A DNA stretch of 64,000 bases from the NCBI RefSeq assembly GCF_027359675.1, contig NZ_CP114786.1, positions 1,492,501 to 1,556,500 on the forward strand. The letters run 5' to 3'. A program made the position numbers and the translations under genes. Below the pieces are notes generated by a model. That model was not told the DNA's origin. It ran no database searches and saw only the letters and a list, made by a program, of their open reading frames with translations. Origin of the DNA: Roseibium sp. Sym1. GTDB lineage: Bacteria; Pseudomonadota; Alphaproteobacteria; Rhizobiales; Stappiaceae. Below are positions 61,127 through 64,000 of this stretch, piece by piece (within the stretch, counting starts at the first letter, position 1; every line of letters begins with the position of its first letter).

Positions 61127-61819
61127 GTGCTCAATATTTTCATCGGATTCGATCCCCGCGAAGCGGTTGCCTATCACGTCTGCGCCAACAGCCTGACGCG
61201 CCTGTCGAGCGACGTTCTCGCGATCACGCCGATCTCGCTCCACAACCTGAAGACCTACCAGGAGACCCACACCGACGGGTCCAACCATTTCATCTACACG
61301 CGGTTCCTGATCCCGCACCTGATGAACTACAACGGCTGGGCGCTGTTCATGGACGGCGACATGATCGTGCGGGACGACATTGCCAAGCTGTTCGCCATGC
61401 GCGACGAAAGCAAGGCGGTCATGTGTGTCCATCACGACTACGAGACCCGCCAGACCACCAAGTATCTCGGCTCGAAAAACGAAAACTATCCGCGCAAGAA
61501 CTGGTCGAGCGTCGTTCTTTGGAACTGCGCCCATCCGGCCAACAAGGTGGTCACCCCGGATTTCGTGATGAACGGGACCGGCGCGCAGCTGCACCGCTTC
61601 ACCTGGCTCGAGGACGACCAGATCGGCGAACTGCCGATCGAGTGGAACTGGCTGCCGGATGAGTTCGGCCCGAACCCGGATGCCAAGCTGCTGCATTTCA
61701 CGCTCGGAACACCCTGTTTCCACGAATATGCCAACGCGCCGATGGCCGCCGAATGGCACCGGGAAAAACTGCTGGCGAACTATTCCGCACAACATGTGAT
61801 TGACGGACCGTTCGACTGA
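61127..61819 (+). CDS. Glycosyltransferase, GT8-like
   Basis: A 230-residue nucleotide-sugar transferase fold. IFIGFDPREAVAYHVCANSL starts the Rossmann-like domain and the metal-binding DxD motif is in LFMDGDMIV near residue 80. HFTLGTPCFHEY near the C-terminus resembles the HxxG..KP region of GT8 enzymes. The acceptor is unknown; a role in surface polysaccharide or lipid glycosylation is plausible. The GTG start at 61127 has GGAGG 8 nt upstream; an ATG 63 bp earlier has no ribosome binding site. Followed by a strong terminator. Confidence 0.85.
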   Translation: MLNIFIGFDPREAVAYHVCANSLTRLSSDVLAITPISLHNLKTYQETHTDGSNHFIYTRFLIPHLMNYNGWALFMDGDMIVRDDIAKLFAMRDESKAVMCVHHDYETRQTTKYLGSKNENYPRKNWSSVVLWNCAHPANKVVTPDFVMNGTGAQLHRFTWLEDDQIGELPIEWNWLPDEFGPNPDAKLLHFTLGTPCFHEYANAPMAAEWHREKLLANYSAQHVIDGPFD

Positions 61820-61854
61820 ACGCAACCGTCTTTTTCCTGAAATAACAATCAGCT

Positions 61855-61889
61855 AACCCCGGTTGATGCCCGCATCAACCGGGGTTTTT
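61855..61889 (+). terminator. Rho-independent terminator after the glycosyltransferase gene
   Basis: AACCCCGGTTGATG (61855-61868) pairs perfectly with CATCAACCGGGGTT (61873-61886) around a 4-nt loop, running into TTTTT. Confidence 0.93.
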
Positions 61890-61984
61890 CATTGCCGTTC
61901 ATCTGTGACCGGCATCACGAATCCTTGAAGGCAGCCTCGGCAATCCCCACTTGGAATGCGTGGATGTCTTGAATGGATAGGACG

Positions 61985-62404
61985 ATGACAACGACCAAAA
62001 GTTGCATGATCAAACCTGCCTGGACGCCGGCGACCATCGGCCTGATGGTGCTGGGGTTCGTGGTGTTCTGGCCGCTTGGCCTTGCCATGCTCGCGTATAT
62101 TCTGTGGGGCGACCGTTTCGAGAACATGCTCCGCGATGCGAAGGATCAATGGCGGGGCAGCCCGCTGAAGGGAGCATTTGAACAGATGAATACCACCGGT
62201 TACGCGCGTACGGGCAACGTCGCGTTCGACGATTACCGCGAACGTGAGCTGAAGCGCCTGGAGGAAGAGCGGGCCAAGCTCGACGCCATGCGCGCCGATT
62301 TCGACGATTTCCTGCGGGAACTGCGCCGCGCGCGCGACCAGGAGGAATTCGATCGCTTCATGGCCAACCGGGGCCGCAGCAGCAGCGACGCCGCTCCGCT
62401 GTAA
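61985..62404 (+). CDS. DUF2852 family membrane protein
   Basis: A 139-residue protein with one strong hydrophobic segment (TIGLMVLGFVVFWPLGLAML, about residues 17-36) and a long charged C-terminal helix (RELKRLEEERAKLDAMRADF), likely a coiled coil. This matches DUF2852, a family of alphaproteobacteria of unknown function. The start MTTTKSCM is chosen at 61985; an ATG at 61973 or at 62006 is possible. Monocistronic, between two terminators. Confidence 0.88.
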   Translation: MTTTKSCMIKPAWTPATIGLMVLGFVVFWPLGLAMLAYILWGDRFENMLRDAKDQWRGSPLKGAFEQMNTTGYARTGNVAFDDYRERELKRLEEERAKLDAMRADFDDFLRELRRARDQEEFDRFMANRGRSSSDAAPL

Positions 62405-62443
62405 GTCCTTCCCCTCCCGGACCCGTTCCCGGACGGCCAGACC

Positions 62444-62473
62444 GAAAGCGGCGCTTGGAAAAGCGCCGCTTTC
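62444..62473 (+). terminator. Hairpin terminator after the DUF2852 gene
   Basis: GAAAGCGGCGCTT (62444-62456) and AAGCGCCGCTTTC (62461-62473) form a perfect 13-bp stem with a GGAA tetraloop, 40 bp after the stop, followed by GTCGTTT. Confidence 0.75.
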
Positions 62474-62582
62474 GTCGTTTCAGGGCCCGGGCAGGAGGCC
62501 GGGACACGACTTTTGAATTGCCCGCCGGCGGGGGAAAATGCTCTACACTTTGAGCAACTGATTCGCTTGGGCACCGCCTTTC

Positions 62583-63320
62583 ATGTTTTCACGCGCCGGC
62601 AGGAAACCCCTGCCTGACCATATCGAAATCGACGACGGCACCCGCGCCGTCCGCATCCGCCTGAAGGCCAACCCGCGGGCACAGCGCTACCTGCTGCGCC
62701 TGCCCGCCGACAGGTCCGGGCCGGTGCTGACGGTCCCCAGGGGCGGCAACCTGGCCCGCGCCGAGCATTTCGCGCGCCAGCATATCGACTGGCTGCTGGA
62801 GCGGCTCCAGGACCGGCCGGAACACGTTCCTTTCTCTCCCGGCGATCTCGTTCCCCTGCGCGGAGACGACCATGTCATCGTGCCGACGGGAAAACTGCGC
62901 GGCCTGGTCAGCGCCGGCGAAACGGAGGACGGATACCCGGCCCTTCTTGTTCCGGGCGCTGAAGATCATATTCCGCGCAAGGTCACGTCCTGGCTCAAGG
63001 AACAGGCCCGGGCGGACATCACCCGGCAGGCGGGCCTGCACGCCGCGGCGATCGGCAGGAAGATCGCCGCGATCAGCATTCGCGACACCAGGAGCCGCTG
63101 GGGCTCCTGCGCCTCCAACGGGCGCCTGTCCTTTTCGTGGCGCCTGATCCTGGCGCCGCCGGAAATTCTCGACTATGTCGCCGCCCACGAAGTCGCGCAT
63201 CTTAAGGAAATGAACCATTCCGCCCGGTTCTGGCGCCTGTGCGAACACCTGGCGCCGCAAACGCCGGGCGCCCGCATCTGGCTGAAGGAAAACGGCCAGC
63301 GCCTGCACGGATACGGGTAA
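62583..63320 (+). CDS. YgjP-like zinc metallopeptidase (M48-related, DUF45)
   Basis: A 245-residue cytoplasmic protein. The catalytic motif AAHEVAHLKEMNHSARFW (HExxH plus a third His five residues later) is near residues 198-215, and the preceding TRSRWGSCASNGRLSFSWRL is the conserved YgjP/WLM block. No signal peptide. Family members are putative metallohydrolases without a settled substrate. The ATG follows a weak ribosome binding site; its own promoter must be in the 110 bp after the upstream terminator. Confidence 0.9.
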   Translation: MFSRAGRKPLPDHIEIDDGTRAVRIRLKANPRAQRYLLRLPADRSGPVLTVPRGGNLARAEHFARQHIDWLLERLQDRPEHVPFSPGDLVPLRGDDHVIVPTGKLRGLVSAGETEDGYPALLVPGAEDHIPRKVTSWLKEQARADITRQAGLHAAAIGRKIAAISIRDTRSRWGSCASNGRLSFSWRLILAPPEILDYVAAHEVAHLKEMNHSARFWRLCEHLAPQTPGARIWLKENGQRLHGYG

Positions 63321-63362
63321 CCAGGGCATATGCCAGTGCTCTGGGCTGTCACGACAGCCTAG

Positions 63363-63592
63363 GGTCAGGACTCATTAATTTGATTGAAATGGCGCGATAA
63401 GCGGGCTTCCTGCCCGGTTGAGCGGTGTGACGCAGCAGATCGAAGCCGTTTTTGCGTCCCTCCGGGATAGGGTGAATTTGCCCGGCAACGTCGTTGCAAA
63501 TCTTTGGAAACCGGACGGTTTCCTGCGGATTCGCGCCTCGTATCCGAACAAATTCATCCCTACCATTTCATTCAAATTAATAGGTCCTGACC
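63363..63592. mobile_element. 230-bp MITE-like element with ~30-bp terminal inverted repeats
   Basis: The ends GGTCAGGAC...GAAATGG and its inverted copy match at 27 of 30 positions. The element is bracketed by CTAG on both sides (63359-63362, 63593-63596), consistent with a 4-bp duplication as made by IS5-type transposases. It has no transposase. The right CTAG includes the TAG stop of the EamA gene, which is preserved on both the filled and the restored empty site. Confidence 0.72.
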
Positions 63593-64000
63593 CTAGCTCT
63601 GTTGTCTTCGCGCAGGGATCACAGACTTGAGAATCCGTGCGCCAAGTTGATTGACGCCGAGCCCCGCCACCACAAGCACTGCCGCGGCCAGTTTCCAGCT
63701 TTCGAGCGCCTCGTCCAGCAAGACGGCCGCCGACAGAAACCCGACCACCGGGACCAGCAGCGTAAAAGGTGCCACGACGGCAGCCGGATATCTGGAAAGC
63801 AGTGTGCTCCAGATGAAAAAGCCCAGCAACGTCGTCGGGTAGACCACGTAGAAAAGAGCTGCTGCGCCGCCGAGGGTCAGGTGTTCAATTGCCTGACCGA
63901 GCTGCCGGGGCCCTTCAAGGGCAAGGGATAACAACAGCAGCGGCAGAGGTGCGACGAGGCTGCCCCAGGCGACCAGCGCAAGCATGTCCACGCGGCCGAT
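63593..64000 (-). CDS. EamA-family (DMT) transporter, partial (N-terminus beyond right edge)
   Basis: The last 135 residues of a drug/metabolite transporter, open to the right edge. The visible part is the second EamA repeat: VDMLALVAWGSLVAPLPLLL, then LLGFFIWSTLLSRYPAAVVAPF, the conserved LLVPVVGFLSAAVLLDEALE and a final helix AAVLVVAGLGVNQLG. The WSxLxPxxP-like start and the LLxPVxGxxSAxxxLxE block fit the EamA (O-acetylserine/cysteine exporter) subgroup. An internal ATG at 63991 is not the true start. Confidence 0.88.
   Translation of the reverse strand: MGRVDMLALVAWGSLVAPLPLLLLSLALEGPRQLGQAIEHLTLGGAAALFYVVYPTTLLGFFIWSTLLSRYPAAVVAPFTLLVPVVGFLSAAVLLDEALESWKLAAAVLVVAGLGVNQLGARILKSVIPARRQQS

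Noticed and set aside
1..64000. Search for tRNA or rRNA genes and CRISPR arrays
   Set aside because: No cloverleaf-like sequence with a TTCGAATC-type arm and no regularly spaced direct repeats were noticed in the intergenic regions by eye; a tRNAscan or CRISPR search would settle it.

Overview
The window is a G+C-rich, gene-dense chromosomal segment of an alphaproteobacterium. The run hrcA / rph-rdgB-hemW, the abundance of TRAP and ABC transporters, small DUF1127, DUF1203 and DUF2852 proteins, a DctB/DctD pair and an intracellular PHB depolymerase point to the Hyphomicrobiales, most likely a marine Stappiaceae such as Roseibium/Labrenzia. The taxon is inferred from gene content only. I see no rRNA, tRNA, CRISPR array, prophage or intact transposase.

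Layout. 1-3343: biotin uptake operon bioM-bioN-bioY followed by an AMP-forming acyl-CoA ligase cut by the left edge (minus strand). 3478-5590: MocR regulator divergent from a LysE exporter. 5699-6957: DUF1127 gene divergent from a LysR regulator. 6976-9114: class III aminotransferase plus beta-keto acid cleavage enzyme. 9307-12148: M15-like lipoprotein, ArsC-like reductase, and a membrane-cytochrome/ferredoxin/adenylate cyclase fusion. 12168-18799: M20 deacylase (ArgE family) followed by a complete peptide ABC transporter. 19414-23031: a P1B-ATPase-like protein with ruined catalytic motifs, then a XylD-type dehydratase. 23520-26608: SCP2 protein and a PAS-GGDEF-EAL protein. 26738-30108: TRAP operon dctP-dctQ-dctM behind a sigma54 promoter. 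30367-31790: ECF41 sigma factor/CMD module with a perfect ECF41-type promoter. 31841-32565: two 312-bp mobile repeats. 32632-35765: DctB/DctD. 35828-38447: modABC. 38658-43021: DUF1203, PEP-mutase-family enzyme, acetyltransferase, AEC permease, rsgA. 43210-45560: HTH-citrate synthase fusion divergent from a second citrate synthase. 45536-49237: LysR regulator and a P450/ferredoxin/TRAP-binding-protein operon. 49407-54079: DUF533 protein, secreted protein, Lrp regulator with hppD, gshB. 54497-59133: moeB, hrcA, rph, rdgB, hemW. 59416-63320: PhaZ-HhH fusion, glycosyltransferase, DUF2852 protein, YgjP-type metalloprotease. A small mobile element and the end of an EamA permease close the window.

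How parts work together. The sigma54 promoter before dctP fits control by DctB/DctD encoded 2.5 kb away. The ECF41 factor probably transcribes its own CMD-sigma operon. Several regulators (MocR, LysR, HTH-citrate synthase, Lrp) face their likely targets across short intergenic regions with visible palindromes or repeats.

The most novel signals are: a 312-bp transposase-less element with 15-bp terminal inverted repeats whose three copies all sit in the loop of a palindromic repeat, with 9-bp target duplications; the degenerate P1B-type ATPase; the cytochrome-ferredoxin-cyclase fusion; the PHB depolymerase carrying a helix-hairpin-helix tail; and the P450 operon carrying a TRAP binding protein without its permease.
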